A stretch of DNA of 64,000 nt, taken from the NCBI RefSeq assembly GCF_004803475.1, contig NZ_SRKY01000003.1:1-64000 (forward strand), read 5' to 3'. Source of the stretch: Aliishimia ponticola. GTDB taxonomy: Bacteria > Pseudomonadota > Alphaproteobacteria > Rhodobacterales > Rhodobacteraceae. The first letter of the stretch is position 1. Each line of letters starts with the position of its first letter. The notes under the pieces are model-generated. The model did not search any database and was not told the origin of the DNA. It saw nothing but the letters and a program-made list of their open reading frames with translations. A program made the position numbers and the translations under genes. Of this stretch, positions 27,596 through 36,873 are shown piece after piece.

Positions 27596-28051
27596 ATGCT
27601 GGACAGAACCGACACCGCCCTTCTCGCCGCCCTGCAAAAGAACGCGCATTTGACCGCGCAGGAATTGGGTGAGGCGCTCAACCTTTCTGCCAGTCAGGCC
27701 GGACGGCGGCGGCAACGGCTTGAGGCCGAAGGCTATATCAGCGGCTATACCGCGCGGCTCGACCCACGCAAGCTGGGTTTGAGCGTGCAGAGCTTCATTC
27801 AGGTGCATCTTAACGTGCATGGCCCGGAAACCTCCGCCGGGTTTGCCCGGCTGGCGCGTACCCGGCCCGAAATCACATCGGCCTGGACCATGACCGGCGA
27901 GGCGGATTACCTGCTCCGCGTGTTTTGCGAGGATCTGGCCGCGCTCAACCGGCTTATTCACGAAGTGCTGCTGCCGCATGAGGCGGTCGCGCGGGTGCAT
28001 AGCCAGATCGTGATGGACCAGCTCAAGCAGGACAGCCCGTTGCCGACCTGA
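27596..28051 (+). CDS. Lrp/AsnC-family transcriptional regulator
   Basis: A 151-residue full-length Lrp protein. The N-terminal helix-turn-helix reads LTAQELGEALNLSASQAGRRRQRLEAEG, and the C-terminal ligand domain has GEADYLLRVFCEDL and the final HSQIVMDQLK strand. The start at 27596 (MLDRTD) is the standard Lrp N-terminus. Divergence from hppD suggests control of tyrosine catabolism in response to an aromatic amino acid or keto acid (inference). Confidence 0.93.
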   Translation: MLDRTDTALLAALQKNAHLTAQELGEALNLSASQAGRRRQRLEAEGYISGYTARLDPRKLGLSVQSFIQVHLNVHGPETSAGFARLARTRPEITSAWTMTGEADYLLRVFCEDLAALNRLIHEVLLPHEAVARVHSQIVMDQLKQDSPLPT

Positions 28052-28057
28052 CCGCGC

Positions 28058-28669
28058 CTAGCGTTCTGATCCGGTCAGCGCGGCAAAGCCGAAGCCCGCA
28101 TCCATTCGCCCGATCCGGCCCACGAGGTCTTCCAGATATGGCGCATCCACCGTCTCGCGGACCATGAGTTCGCGCATCATGGTTTCGACACCGGACTGGC
28201 GCTCTTTGTAATGGGCGTAAAAGGCAAAGGTCGCAGCGGCGAGCGCCGTGACAGCGGTCTGTACCGAGGCCGCACCAAGCGCGCGTTGGAGCCACGTTTT
28301 CGGCTGCGGGTCTTCGCCCTTTGGCGTGGGGATCGTGAATACCGGGCCCAGAGCCGGATAGATCAACACCGTCACCCCCAGCAGGATCGACGCCCAGAAG
28401 CAGATTTTGTTCAGCACCGAATAGGACCAGCCCTTGATGTAAAGATCGTCGATCAGCGCAAGCCGCAACTGATCCTGCGGCGCTTCCGAGCTATCGTAAA
28501 GGCAATGGGCGCTGCGCAGCAGGTAATCGGCGCTGGTTTCCTTGGCAGGCGGCATACCGCACGGCACCGGCTCTGCGCTGACGCGGACGCCGCCATGGGC
28601 AAGAACCCAAAGGATCGCGGCGGTCGCAATGGCAACCGCCAGCCAGATGGCAATACGCAAGGGTTTCAT
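28058..28669 (-). CDS. Membrane protein of unknown function
   Basis: A 203-residue protein with an N-terminal signal-anchor helix (LAVAIATAAILWVLAHGG), a periplasmic region with two cysteines (PCGMPP, AHCLYD), then two further helices around 85-105 and 133-150, ending in a cytoplasmic helical tail. I do not recognise a family. It is convergent with the Lrp gene (6 bases between stops) and divergent from the antiporter. Confidence 0.75.
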   Translation of the reverse strand: MKPLRIAIWLAVAIATAAILWVLAHGGVRVSAEPVPCGMPPAKETSADYLLRSAHCLYDSSEAPQDQLRLALIDDLYIKGWSYSVLNKICFWASILLGVTVLIYPALGPVFTIPTPKGEDPQPKTWLQRALGAASVQTAVTALAAATFAFYAHYKERQSGVETMMRELMVRETVDAPYLEDLVGRIGRMDAGFGFAALTGSER

Positions 28670-28850
28670 GGACCGTCCCCCGAAATCGCTTAAAGAAATA
28701 CCTGCGTTCAGGATACCTCAACCAGAGCGTGAGTCCATTCTTTCAAAATACGCGGCAAGGCGGCCCCAAGATCAGGACAAGGCTAGGTTGTCCCGCCCGG
28801 CTCATGTAGACAACTAAAGACCCCCCACGCGATTCATCCGATCGGACCCA

Positions 28851-30776
28851 ATGGAAAACTTCCTCTACCAAGCCTCCATCTATCTTGCTGCCGCTGTGAT
28901 CGCGGTTCCGATTGCCGCCCGTCTCGGGCTGGGCTCGGTGCTGGGATACCTTGCAGCGGGCCTGCTGATTGGCCCGGCGCTGCATCTCGTCGGGGCCGAA
29001 ACGCAGGATTTGCAGCATTTCGCCGAATTCGGCGTGGTGATGATGCTGTTCCTCATCGGGTTGGAGCTTGAACCCCGCGCGCTGTGGGACATGCGGCACC
29101 GGCTGATCGGGCTGGGCGGTCTGCAGGTCATCCTGTCGGCGCTGGTTCTGATGGGGGTGGCGATGGCCTATGGCCAGCCCTGGGGCGTGTCGTTGGCAAT
29201 CGGCCTGACACTGGCGCTTTCGTCGACGGCCATCGTGCTGCAAACCCTTGCGGAAAAGGGGCTGATGCAGACCAAAGGCGGGCGCTCGGTATTTTCCGTG
29301 CTGCTGACGCAGGACATCGCGGTGATCCCGATCCTCGCGTTCCTGCCGCTGTTGGTGGTGACGCTGCCCACGCAAATTCTGCCGGACGGGTCGATCTATC
29401 GCGGGGCGGAGGTCGCCGAGGACGCAGGGCACGGCACAACGCAGGCCGCCGGGCATGCCGGCGCGGGCCATGCCGAAATGAATCTGAGCCTTGTGGACGG
29501 GCTGCCCGCATGGGGTGTCACGCTGGTCACGATCGCGGCAATTGCGGTGGTCATCTTCGCGGGCATCTACCTGACGCGCCCTGTCTTCCGCTACATCCAC
29601 GCCGCGCATCTGCGCGAGATGTATACCGCCTTGGCGCTGCTGATCGTGGTCGGCATTTCCTTTCTGATGATGCTGGTTGGTCTGTCGCCCGCGCTTGGCG
29701 CCTTCCTCGCCGGGGTGGTTCTGGCCAATAGCGAGTTCCGGCATGAGCTTGAGACCGACCTCGAACCCTTCAAGGGGCTTCTTCTGGGGCTGTTCTTCAT
29801 CACCGTCGGGGCCGGGATCAACATCGCCCTGCTGATGAGCAATTTCTGGGCCATCCTGTCCATGGCGCTTCTGGTCATCCTCCTCAAAGGGGTGATCCTG
29901 TGGGGGCTCGCACGGGCGTTCAAACTGCGTGGCCGGGATCAATGGCTCTTTGCGCTCAGCCTGGCGCAGGCGGGCGAATTCGGCTTCGTGCTGGTGTCAT
30001 TCAGCGTGCAATCCAGCGTCATTCCGACCGATATCGCCCAGACCCTGTTGCTGGTCATCGCGCTGACCATGCTGATCACGCCGCTTTTGTTCATTCTTTA
30101 CGACCTGATCAATCGCCGGATGGAAAAGGCCGCGCCCGAGCAGGAAGAGGACGAATTCGAAGACGACGGCCCGGTCATCATCGCCGGGATCGGGCGGTTC
30201 GGCCAGATCGTGAACCGGTTGGTGGTTGCCTCCGGCTTCAAGACGGTGGTGCTGGACCACAACATGGAGACGATCCAACTGATGCGGCGCTTCGGCTTCA
30301 AGGGTTATCTGGGCGATCCGACGCGCCCTGATATTCTGCGCCGCGCCGGGTTGATGGAAGCACGGGTGCTGGTGGTCTGCCTCGACGATCCCGACTCCGC
30401 CGTGAAGCTGGTCAAATATGCGCGGCGGCTGCGGCCCGATCTGCATATCGTCACCCGCGCCTTTGACCGCCGTGCGGCGTTCCGGCTGTATCAGGCAGGG
30501 GCGAATGACATCGTGCGCGAGCTGTTCGATTCCAGCCTGCGTGCCGGGCGCTTTGCTCTGGAACATATCGGCCTGAGCGAGTTCGAAGCCGCCGAAGCGA
30601 CCCGAGTCTTTTACGAAATGGACCGCTATGGTGTGAAGGAACTGGCGCAGCTGTGGCGCGAAGACGTACCGCTGGAAAAGAACGACGCCTATGTGAAGCG
30701 GGCGCGCGAATTGCAGCAGGAACTGGAATTCGCCTTGGCGCAGCGCGCGGAAGAGGACGACCACAAGCGGGCCTGA
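28851..30776 (+). CDS. CPA2-family monovalent cation:proton antiporter with TrkA-N domain (Kef-like)
   Basis: A 641-residue membrane transporter. Residues 1-420 contain about 12 helices with family features such as FGVVMMLFLIGLELEP, LTQDIAVIPIL and SPALGAFLAGVVLANSEFRHELE. A cytoplasmic Rossmann TrkA-N domain follows (about 440-560), with IAGIGRFGQI as the NAD-binding loop. An unusual His/Gly/Ala-rich insert at about 185-205 (GHGTTQAAGHAGAGHAE) lies in a loop. Probably a KefB/KefC-type potassium/proton exchanger; glutathione control cannot be judged. Confidence 0.93.
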   Translation: MENFLYQASIYLAAAVIAVPIAARLGLGSVLGYLAAGLLIGPALHLVGAETQDLQHFAEFGVVMMLFLIGLELEPRALWDMRHRLIGLGGLQVILSALVLMGVAMAYGQPWGVSLAIGLTLALSSTAIVLQTLAEKGLMQTKGGRSVFSVLLTQDIAVIPILAFLPLLVVTLPTQILPDGSIYRGAEVAEDAGHGTTQAAGHAGAGHAEMNLSLVDGLPAWGVTLVTIAAIAVVIFAGIYLTRPVFRYIHAAHLREMYTALALLIVVGISFLMMLVGLSPALGAFLAGVVLANSEFRHELETDLEPFKGLLLGLFFITVGAGINIALLMSNFWAILSMALLVILLKGVILWGLARAFKLRGRDQWLFALSLAQAGEFGFVLVSFSVQSSVIPTDIAQTLLLVIALTMLITPLLFILYDLINRRMEKAAPEQEEDEFEDDGPVIIAGIGRFGQIVNRLVVASGFKTVVLDHNMETIQLMRRFGFKGYLGDPTRPDILRRAGLMEARVLVVCLDDPDSAVKLVKYARRLRPDLHIVTRAFDRRAAFRLYQAGANDIVRELFDSSLRAGRFALEHIGLSEFEAAEATRVFYEMDRYGVKELAQLWREDVPLEKNDAYVKRARELQQELEFALAQRAEEDDHKRA

Positions 30777-30858
30777 TGGGCGGCGTCGTGGCGGCATCGT
30801 GGCGGCGGTCCGCTTGCGCAGGGTTTGAAACCGGGCGCGGCCCGCTATCTTGTCTGCC

Positions 30859-31881
30859 ATGGCACCGCTTCTTACCTTCCGCCCCGAAGGGATTTACTGC
30901 GCCCGCGCCGATCTGTTCATTGATCCCTGGCGCCCTGTTGCGCGCGCGCTGATCACCCACGGGCATGCCGACCATGCCCGCGCGGGGATGGGGCACTATC
31001 TGGCAACCAATCTGGCCGCGCCGGTTCTGCGTCACCGATTGGGGGACATCTCCCTTGATACGCTGCGCTATGGCGAAACCATCACCCGCAACGGGGTCGA
31101 GATCAGCTTTCACCCCGCAGGCCATGTTCCCGGCTCGGCCCAGATCCGGCTGTCCTACAAGGGCGAAACATGGGTCGCGTCCGGCGACTACAAGATCGAG
31201 GATGACGGCCTGTCCACCCCCTTCGCGCCGGTGCGCTGCCACCATTTCATCACCGAAAGCACCTTTGGCCTGCCGGTTTTCCGCTGGCAGCCCCAAGCGC
31301 AGATCGCGCATCAGATCAACGCATGGTGGGCCGATTGCGCCGCGCGGGGCGTAACGCCCATGCTGGGGGCGTATTCGCTGGGCAAGGCGCAGCGTTTGCT
31401 GTCCCTGCTGGATGGTCCCGGACCGATCCTGACCCATGGCGCGGTGGAAGGCACCAACGCCGTTCTGCGCGCGCAAGGCATCGCGTTGCCAGACACCGTA
31501 CCCGTCACGCCAGACACGAAGGGCAAGGAACATCCCGGCGCGATCGTGCTTGCGCCGCCTTCCGCCCTTGGCAGCACATGGGCACGCCGCTTTGGCCCGC
31601 GCGAGACCGGGTTTGCCTCGGGCTGGATGGCCGTGCGCGGTATCCGGCGGCGGCGCGCGGGCGACCGGGGCTTCGTGATTTCCGACCATGCCGACTGGCC
31701 CGGCTTGCTGCGGGCCATCACAGAGACCGGCGCGGAAAATATCCACGTCACACATGGTTACACGGATATCTTCAGCCGATACCTCAGCGAAGCGGGCTGG
31801 AATGCCGACATCGTCAAGACCGAATTCGGCGGCGATGATGACGATATACCCGACACGCAGGATGCGGCGGGCGCGGCATGA
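30859..31881 (+). CDS. Ligase-associated DNA damage response exonuclease
   Basis: A 340-residue metallo-beta-lactamase-fold nuclease of the beta-CASP type. The metal motif is THGHADHAR, with a second metal ligand in HPAGHVPGSAQI and a further SDHADWPG near the C-terminus. The protein family is defined by its genetic linkage to the ATP-dependent ligase that follows here (overlap of 4 bases, ATGA). It is thought to act in DNA repair. The ATG at 30859 was chosen over a TTG nine bases upstream. Confidence 0.93.
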   Translation: MAPLLTFRPEGIYCARADLFIDPWRPVARALITHGHADHARAGMGHYLATNLAAPVLRHRLGDISLDTLRYGETITRNGVEISFHPAGHVPGSAQIRLSYKGETWVASGDYKIEDDGLSTPFAPVRCHHFITESTFGLPVFRWQPQAQIAHQINAWWADCAARGVTPMLGAYSLGKAQRLLSLLDGPGPILTHGAVEGTNAVLRAQGIALPDTVPVTPDTKGKEHPGAIVLAPPSALGSTWARRFGPRETGFASGWMAVRGIRRRRAGDRGFVISDHADWPGLLRAITETGAENIHVTHGYTDIFSRYLSEAGWNADIVKTEFGGDDDDIPDTQDAAGAA

Positions 31882-33467
31882 AGGATTTCGCGGCGCTGTT
31901 CACGGCGATTGATCAAAGCACCAAGACAACGCGCAAGGTCGCGGCGCTGGCGGAGTTCTTCCGCTCTGCCTCTGACAGTGACCGCCTGTGGACCGTGGCG
32001 CTGTTCTCTGGCCGTCGGCCCAAGCGCGCGGTGACGACGACGCGGCTGCGCGAATGGGCTGCGGAACGGGCGGGCCTGCCGCTGTGGCTGTTCGAGGACG
32101 CCTACCCCATCGTTGGCGATCTGGCCGAGACGATCGCGCTGATCCTGCCGCCCGGCAGTGACGAGACCGATCGCGGGCTGACCTATTGGATCGACTATCT
32201 GAAAGCGCTCACACCCGAAGATGAACCCACCCGCAAAGCGCGCATCAATGCTGCGTGGGATGAACTTGGCACGACACAGCGGTTCTTGTTCAACAAGCTG
32301 CTGACCGGCGGGTTTCGTGTCGGCATCAGCCGCAAGCTGATGACCCGGGCGCTGGCGCAGGCCACGGATAAGCCCGAGACCGAACTGGCGCATCGCCTGA
32401 TGGGCGACTGGACCCCGGACAGCACCGATTGGCACCACCTGATCGAGGCCGAGGATGCCACCGCCGATGCCTCGCGCCCCTATCCGTTCTACCTTGCCTA
32501 CGGGCTGGAGGACGCGCCCGAGAGCCTTGGCGATCCGGCGGCATGGCAGGCAGAATGGAAATGGGACGGGATTCGCGGCCAGTTGCTCCTGCGCGACGGG
32601 CAGCATTTCACATGGTCGCGCGGCGAAGACCTGATGACCGACCGGTTTCCCGAATTCGCCCGCGTGGCGGATTTTCTGCAAGGCGGCACGGTCCTGGATG
32701 GTGAAATCCTTGCATGGGACGGCGCGCCCATGTCCTTCGCGGCGCTGCAAAAGCGGATCGGGCGCAAAACCGTCCCGAAAAAGCTGCTGAGCGACGCGCC
32801 GGTGATCCTTTACGCCTATGACCTTCTGGAATGGCAGGGGGCGGATTGGCGGGATCGCCCGCTGGCCGAGCGCCGCGCGCAGCTGACCACACTGTGCGAC
32901 GCACTGCCGCCGGACGCGCCGATCAAACTGTCCCCCGCCGTTCCGTTCGACGCCTGGGACGAGCTTGCCCGCATTCGCAGCACCGCGAGGGACGCGCAGG
33001 CCGAGGGGCTGATGCTCAAACGGCTGGACAGCCCCTATCTGTCCGGGCGCAAGAAGGGCGATTGGTGGAAATGGAAACTGGACCCGCTGACCATCGACGC
33101 GGTGATGATCTATGCCCAGCAGGGCAGCGGGCGGCGCGCCAACCTGTTCACCGATTTCACGTTCGCGGTTTGGAATGGCAACGATCTGGTGCCCTTCACC
33201 AAGGCCTATTCGGGACTGACCGATGAAGAGTTCCGCCAGATTACCGCTTGGGTGCGCAAGAACACGCAGCAACGCTTTGGTCCGGTACGGCAGGTGACGC
33301 CAACACATGTGTTCGAAATCGCCTTTGAAGGCATTCAGGAAAGCCCTCGGCACAAGTCCGGCGTGGCCCTGCGCTTTCCCCGCATCGCGCGGTGGCGTAA
33401 GGATAAACCGCTGCAAGAGGCAAACACGCTGGATGATCTCAAAGAGATGCTGAGGACCTATGGATAA
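31878..33467 (+). CDS. ATP-dependent DNA ligase (cisplatin damage response type)
   Basis: A 529-residue monomeric ligase. The adenylation lysine is K228 in EWKWDGIRGQ. Later nucleotidyl-transferase motifs are DGEILAWD, LYAYDLLEWQG, EGLMLKR and the C-terminal KWKLDPLTID. An N-terminal alpha-helical DNA-binding domain precedes them. It overlaps the upstream exonuclease by 4 bases and the downstream amidohydrolase by 8 bases. In many alphaproteobacteria this pair sits with a DEXH helicase and the PdeM phosphoesterase; neither is here. Confidence 0.95.
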   Translation: MKDFAALFTAIDQSTKTTRKVAALAEFFRSASDSDRLWTVALFSGRRPKRAVTTTRLREWAAERAGLPLWLFEDAYPIVGDLAETIALILPPGSDETDRGLTYWIDYLKALTPEDEPTRKARINAAWDELGTTQRFLFNKLLTGGFRVGISRKLMTRALAQATDKPETELAHRLMGDWTPDSTDWHHLIEAEDATADASRPYPFYLAYGLEDAPESLGDPAAWQAEWKWDGIRGQLLLRDGQHFTWSRGEDLMTDRFPEFARVADFLQGGTVLDGEILAWDGAPMSFAALQKRIGRKTVPKKLLSDAPVILYAYDLLEWQGADWRDRPLAERRAQLTTLCDALPPDAPIKLSPAVPFDAWDELARIRSTARDAQAEGLMLKRLDSPYLSGRKKGDWWKWKLDPLTIDAVMIYAQQGSGRRANLFTDFTFAVWNGNDLVPFTKAYSGLTDEEFRQITAWVRKNTQQRFGPVRQVTPTHVFEIAFEGIQESPRHKSGVALRFPRIARWRKDKPLQEANTLDDLKEMLRTYG

Positions 33468-34335
33468 GCCCATCGCGCCGGCGCCGCCGGCCCCAACCGC
33501 GCCACTGCGACCGCTGCCGCCGGGGGCGGTGGACGCGCATGTGCATTTGCTGGCTGGGGCGGATGAATTTCCACTGTGGGAGGGGCGGGCCGAAGATCCG
33601 GCGCCGGGCCGCAATCTGGACGACTGGCTGGCGCTTTACCGCGCGCATCTGAACGCATTGGGCTGCACGCGCGGGTTGATCGTGCACTCCATCTTCTATG
33701 GCACCGATAATGCAGTGACAGTAGAGGCGCTGCGCCGGCTTGGACCGGGGTTCAAGGGCGTCGGCCTTTTGCCTGACGGGGCCAGCGACGCGCAGCTTGA
33801 CCAGTTCGCCCGGTGGAACATGGTCGCGGTGCGGCTCAACTATGTGCATGGCGGCGTGCTGTCATGGGACGGGGCCAAGGCGATGGCCCCGGCGCTGGCG
33901 GAACGCGGGCTGCATATCCAGATGCTTGCCCATGCCGACCGCCATATGGAGGACATCGCCCAGGATGTGCGCGCGCTGCCCTGCCCCGTTGTCTTTGATC
34001 ATATGGGCTGGCCCGCCGATGGGCTGACCCCGGACAGTTCGGGGTTTCAAACCCTGTGCGCCCTGCTGGCCGAGGGCAAGGCCTGGGTCAAGCTGTCGGC
34101 CCCCTACCGGATGTGCAACGCGCCCTATGACGAGGTGGCAGCCTGCATGTCGGCGCTGATCGCGGCCAATCCCGAACGCTGTCTTTGGGGCTCGGACTGG
34201 CCCCACATCATGCTGAACGGCGCGCAGATGCCGCAGGCGGCAGCCATGGTGGATGCGCTGGACGCGCTGATCCCGGATGCGGCCACACGCCAAAGCATCT
34301 TCGTCGACGCCCCAACCCGTCTTTTCCACTTGTGA
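33460..34335 (+). CDS. Amidohydrolase-2 family TIM-barrel hydrolase
   Basis: A 291-residue protein of the amidohydrolase_2 (metal-dependent hydrolase) family, similar in layout to 2-pyrone-4,6-dicarboxylate lactonase. The N-terminal VDAHVHLL is the metal motif, VFDHMGWP carries a later His, and WGSDWPHI near the end provides the catalytic Asp. It starts inside the last 8 bases of the ligase gene, so it is co-expressed with the repair pair. The substrate is unknown; a role in repair is not implied by the family. Confidence 0.87.
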   Translation: MDKPIAPAPPAPTAPLRPLPPGAVDAHVHLLAGADEFPLWEGRAEDPAPGRNLDDWLALYRAHLNALGCTRGLIVHSIFYGTDNAVTVEALRRLGPGFKGVGLLPDGASDAQLDQFARWNMVAVRLNYVHGGVLSWDGAKAMAPALAERGLHIQMLAHADRHMEDIAQDVRALPCPVVFDHMGWPADGLTPDSSGFQTLCALLAEGKAWVKLSAPYRMCNAPYDEVAACMSALIAANPERCLWGSDWPHIMLNGAQMPQAAAMVDALDALIPDAATRQSIFVDAPTRLFHL

Positions 34336-34415
34336 GCCTGCCAAAGCGCCACGCATCTGTTGCCCCGAGCGGTCCCAACGACTAGCTAGGGTGAAACATC
34401 CAGAAAGGTCTGACC

Positions 34416-36233
34416 ATGCTGCATTTGCCCTTCCCTGTCCGCGACGCCAATGCCTCCTCCGGAGGCCGCGATCTGGGGAACCTGCCGGAGTGGAACCTCG
34501 ACGATCTCTACACGGGCGAGGACGCGGCAGAGTTGAAGCGCGATCTGGACTGGCTGGAAGAGGCCTGCGCCTCCTTTGCCGCCGATTACGAGGGCAAATT
34601 GGCGACGCTGGACGCCAAGGGGCTGCTGGATTGCGTGCTGCGCAACGAAAAGATCAGCCAGATCGCGGGCCGGATCATGTCCTATGCGGGCCTGCGTTAT
34701 TACCAGATGACAACCGATGGCGGGCGGGCGAAGTTCATGTCCGACTGCCAGGAAAAGATCACCAACTACACCACGCCGCTGGTCTTCTTCACGCTGGAAC
34801 TGAACCGGCTGGACGATGACCATCTGGACAAATTGCTGGATCAGAACGGCGATCTGGCGCGCTACAAGCCGGTCTTCGACCGGATCCGCGCGATGAAGCC
34901 CTATCAATTGTCCGACGAGTTGGAGAAATTCCTACACGACATGGGCGTGGTCGGCGATGCGTGGGAAAAACTGTTCGACGAGACCATCGCCGGGCTGACC
35001 TTCAACGTGAATGGCGAAGAGCTGAACATCGAAGGTACGCTCAACCTGCTGACAGAACAGGACCGCGCCACGCGCGAGGCGGCCTCGCACGAGGTTGCCG
35101 CCGTGCTGGGCGAGAATATCCGCACCTTTGCGCGTGTGCATAACACGCAGTCCAAGGAAAAGGAGATCGTCGATCGCTGGCGCGGGATGCCGACGCCGCA
35201 GACCGGGCGGCACCTGTCCAACCATGTGGAACCCGAGGTGGTCGAGGCGCTGCGCAATGCGGTCGTGAATGCCTATCCGAAGCTGTCGCACCGGTATTAC
35301 GAGTTGAAGCGCAAGTGGCTGGGCCTTGATGTGATGCAGGTCTGGGACCGCAATGCGCCGCTGCCGCTGGAAGACAGCCGCGTCGTGGGCTGGGAAGAAG
35401 CAGAGAAAACGGTGATGGACGCCTATGGCGCGTTCGACACGCGCATGGCCGATATCGCTGCGCCGTTCTTTAGCAAGGGCTGGATCGATGCGGCGGTGAA
35501 ACCGGGCAAGGCACCCGGCGCTTTCGCGCATCCGACCGTGACCAACGTCCACCCCTATGTGATGCTGAACTATCTTGGCAAACCGCGCGACGTGATGACG
35601 CTGGCGCATGAACTGGGGCATGGCGTGCACCAGGTACTGGCCGCCGATCAGGGAGAGATGCTGTCCTCCACGCCGCTGACACTGGCGGAGACCGCTTCGG
35701 TCTTTGGCGAGATGCTGACCTTCCGCAAGATGCTGGATGCGGCACCTGACGCGGCCAAGCGCAAGGTGCTGCTGGCGGGCAAGGTGGAGGACATGATCAA
35801 CACGGTCGTGCGCCAGATCGCCTTCTACGACTTCGAATGCAAACTGCACGACGCGCGCCGCATGGGTGAGCTGACGCCCGAAGATATCGGGGCGCTGTGG
35901 ATGTCGGTACAGGGGGAATCGCTGGGCCCTGCCTTCGAATTCATGGACGGGTATGAGAACTTCTGGGCCTATATCCCGCATTTCGTGCATTCGCCGTTCT
36001 ACGTCTATGCCTATGCGTTTGGCGACGGGTTGGTAAATGCGCTTTATGCCGTCTATGAGAGCGGCGCGCCCGGCTTTGAGGACAAGTATTTCGACATGCT
36101 GAAGGCTGGCGGATCCAAGCACCACAAGGAATTGCTGGCGCCCTTCGGGCTGGACGCGTCGGACCCGGCCTTCTGGGACAAGGGGCTGAACATGATCTCT
36201 GGCTTCATCGACGAATTGGAAGCGATGGAATAA
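34416..36233 (+). CDS. pepF: Oligoendopeptidase F (M3B metallopeptidase)
   Basis: A 605-residue cytoplasmic zinc peptidase that degrades short peptides. The active-site HELGHGVHQ begins at H398, and the third zinc ligand Glu is in LAETASVFGEM about 25 residues later. An N-terminal helical domain (about 100-220) precedes the catalytic domain. The C-terminal YAYAFGDGLVNALY is typical. Length matches the family. The upstream gap of 80 bases suggests its own promoter. Confidence 0.95.
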   Translation: MLHLPFPVRDANASSGGRDLGNLPEWNLDDLYTGEDAAELKRDLDWLEEACASFAADYEGKLATLDAKGLLDCVLRNEKISQIAGRIMSYAGLRYYQMTTDGGRAKFMSDCQEKITNYTTPLVFFTLELNRLDDDHLDKLLDQNGDLARYKPVFDRIRAMKPYQLSDELEKFLHDMGVVGDAWEKLFDETIAGLTFNVNGEELNIEGTLNLLTEQDRATREAASHEVAAVLGENIRTFARVHNTQSKEKEIVDRWRGMPTPQTGRHLSNHVEPEVVEALRNAVVNAYPKLSHRYYELKRKWLGLDVMQVWDRNAPLPLEDSRVVGWEEAEKTVMDAYGAFDTRMADIAAPFFSKGWIDAAVKPGKAPGAFAHPTVTNVHPYVMLNYLGKPRDVMTLAHELGHGVHQVLAADQGEMLSSTPLTLAETASVFGEMLTFRKMLDAAPDAAKRKVLLAGKVEDMINTVVRQIAFYDFECKLHDARRMGELTPEDIGALWMSVQGESLGPAFEFMDGYENFWAYIPHFVHSPFYVYAYAFGDGLVNALYAVYESGAPGFEDKYFDMLKAGGSKHHKELLAPFGLDASDPAFWDKGLNMISGFIDELEAME

Positions 36234-36253
36234 CCGCCTGGACTCAAGGGGGG

Positions 36254-36276
36254 GGGTGCGCTGAAGCGCACCCTAC
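36254..36276. repeat. REP-like palindrome (copy 2)
   Basis: GGGTGCGCTGAAGCGCACCC followed by TAC, the inverted-orientation counterpart of 26307-26329. It follows the pepF stop by 20 bases and may help end that transcript. Confidence 0.75.
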
Positions 36277-36328
36277 GGGACGGGTGGCCGCGTCTTGACT
36301 CTGCCCGCCCGCACACCACCTTTTTGTC

Positions 36329-36706
36329 ATGCCGATCACCGTCATTCATAACGAGACCTGTCCGATCTGCTCTCGCGAGGTGGCCCAATATGGCCGCGCC
36401 GCGGAACGCGCCGGTGTCGATCTGGATATTCAGGGCCTTGAGGGCGAGGCGCGCGACCGTGCCGGACTGACCCGCGAGGCGGCCGCGCAGCGGTTTCACG
36501 TCATCCATGAGGGCGCTGTTCTGTCAGGGCTGGATGCGTTCATCGCGCTTTGGCAGGAACTGCCCCGCTGGCGCTGGCTGGCACAGCTGATCCGCCCTCG
36601 TCCGGTGCGCGCGCTGGCCGACCCGGTCTATGATCGCATCCTGGCCCCGGCGCTTTACGCCCTGCATCGCCGCCGCGAAGACCGCAGGGCCTGCAAGGCC
36701 GAATAA
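36329..36706 (+). CDS. DCC-family thiol-disulfide oxidoreductase-like protein (DUF393)
   Basis: A 125-residue protein with the family's N-terminal motif in the variant form HNETCPICSREV (CxxC), followed by YGRAAER and later GLDAFIALWQELPRWRWLA, characteristic of DUF393. The activity is predicted from the thioredoxin-like CxxC but not established. The tail is basic. There is no clear ribosome-binding site before the ATG. Confidence 0.88.
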   Translation: MPITVIHNETCPICSREVAQYGRAAERAGVDLDIQGLEGEARDRAGLTREAAAQRFHVIHEGAVLSGLDAFIALWQELPRWRWLAQLIRPRPVRALADPVYDRILAPALYALHRRREDRRACKAE

Positions 36707-36873
36707 CCCCTGCCACGCCGCCCACTACACGTGATGCGGGTGCTTGCGCACACAAACGGCCCCAACATCACGCGAATTTTCGGGAAAAGTACGGAATTCC
36801 GGACCCTTGGCGCCCTTACCAGATGCGCCCTGCGCTGCCACGATTGGCACATTCAGGCTTCGGGGAATCGCCT

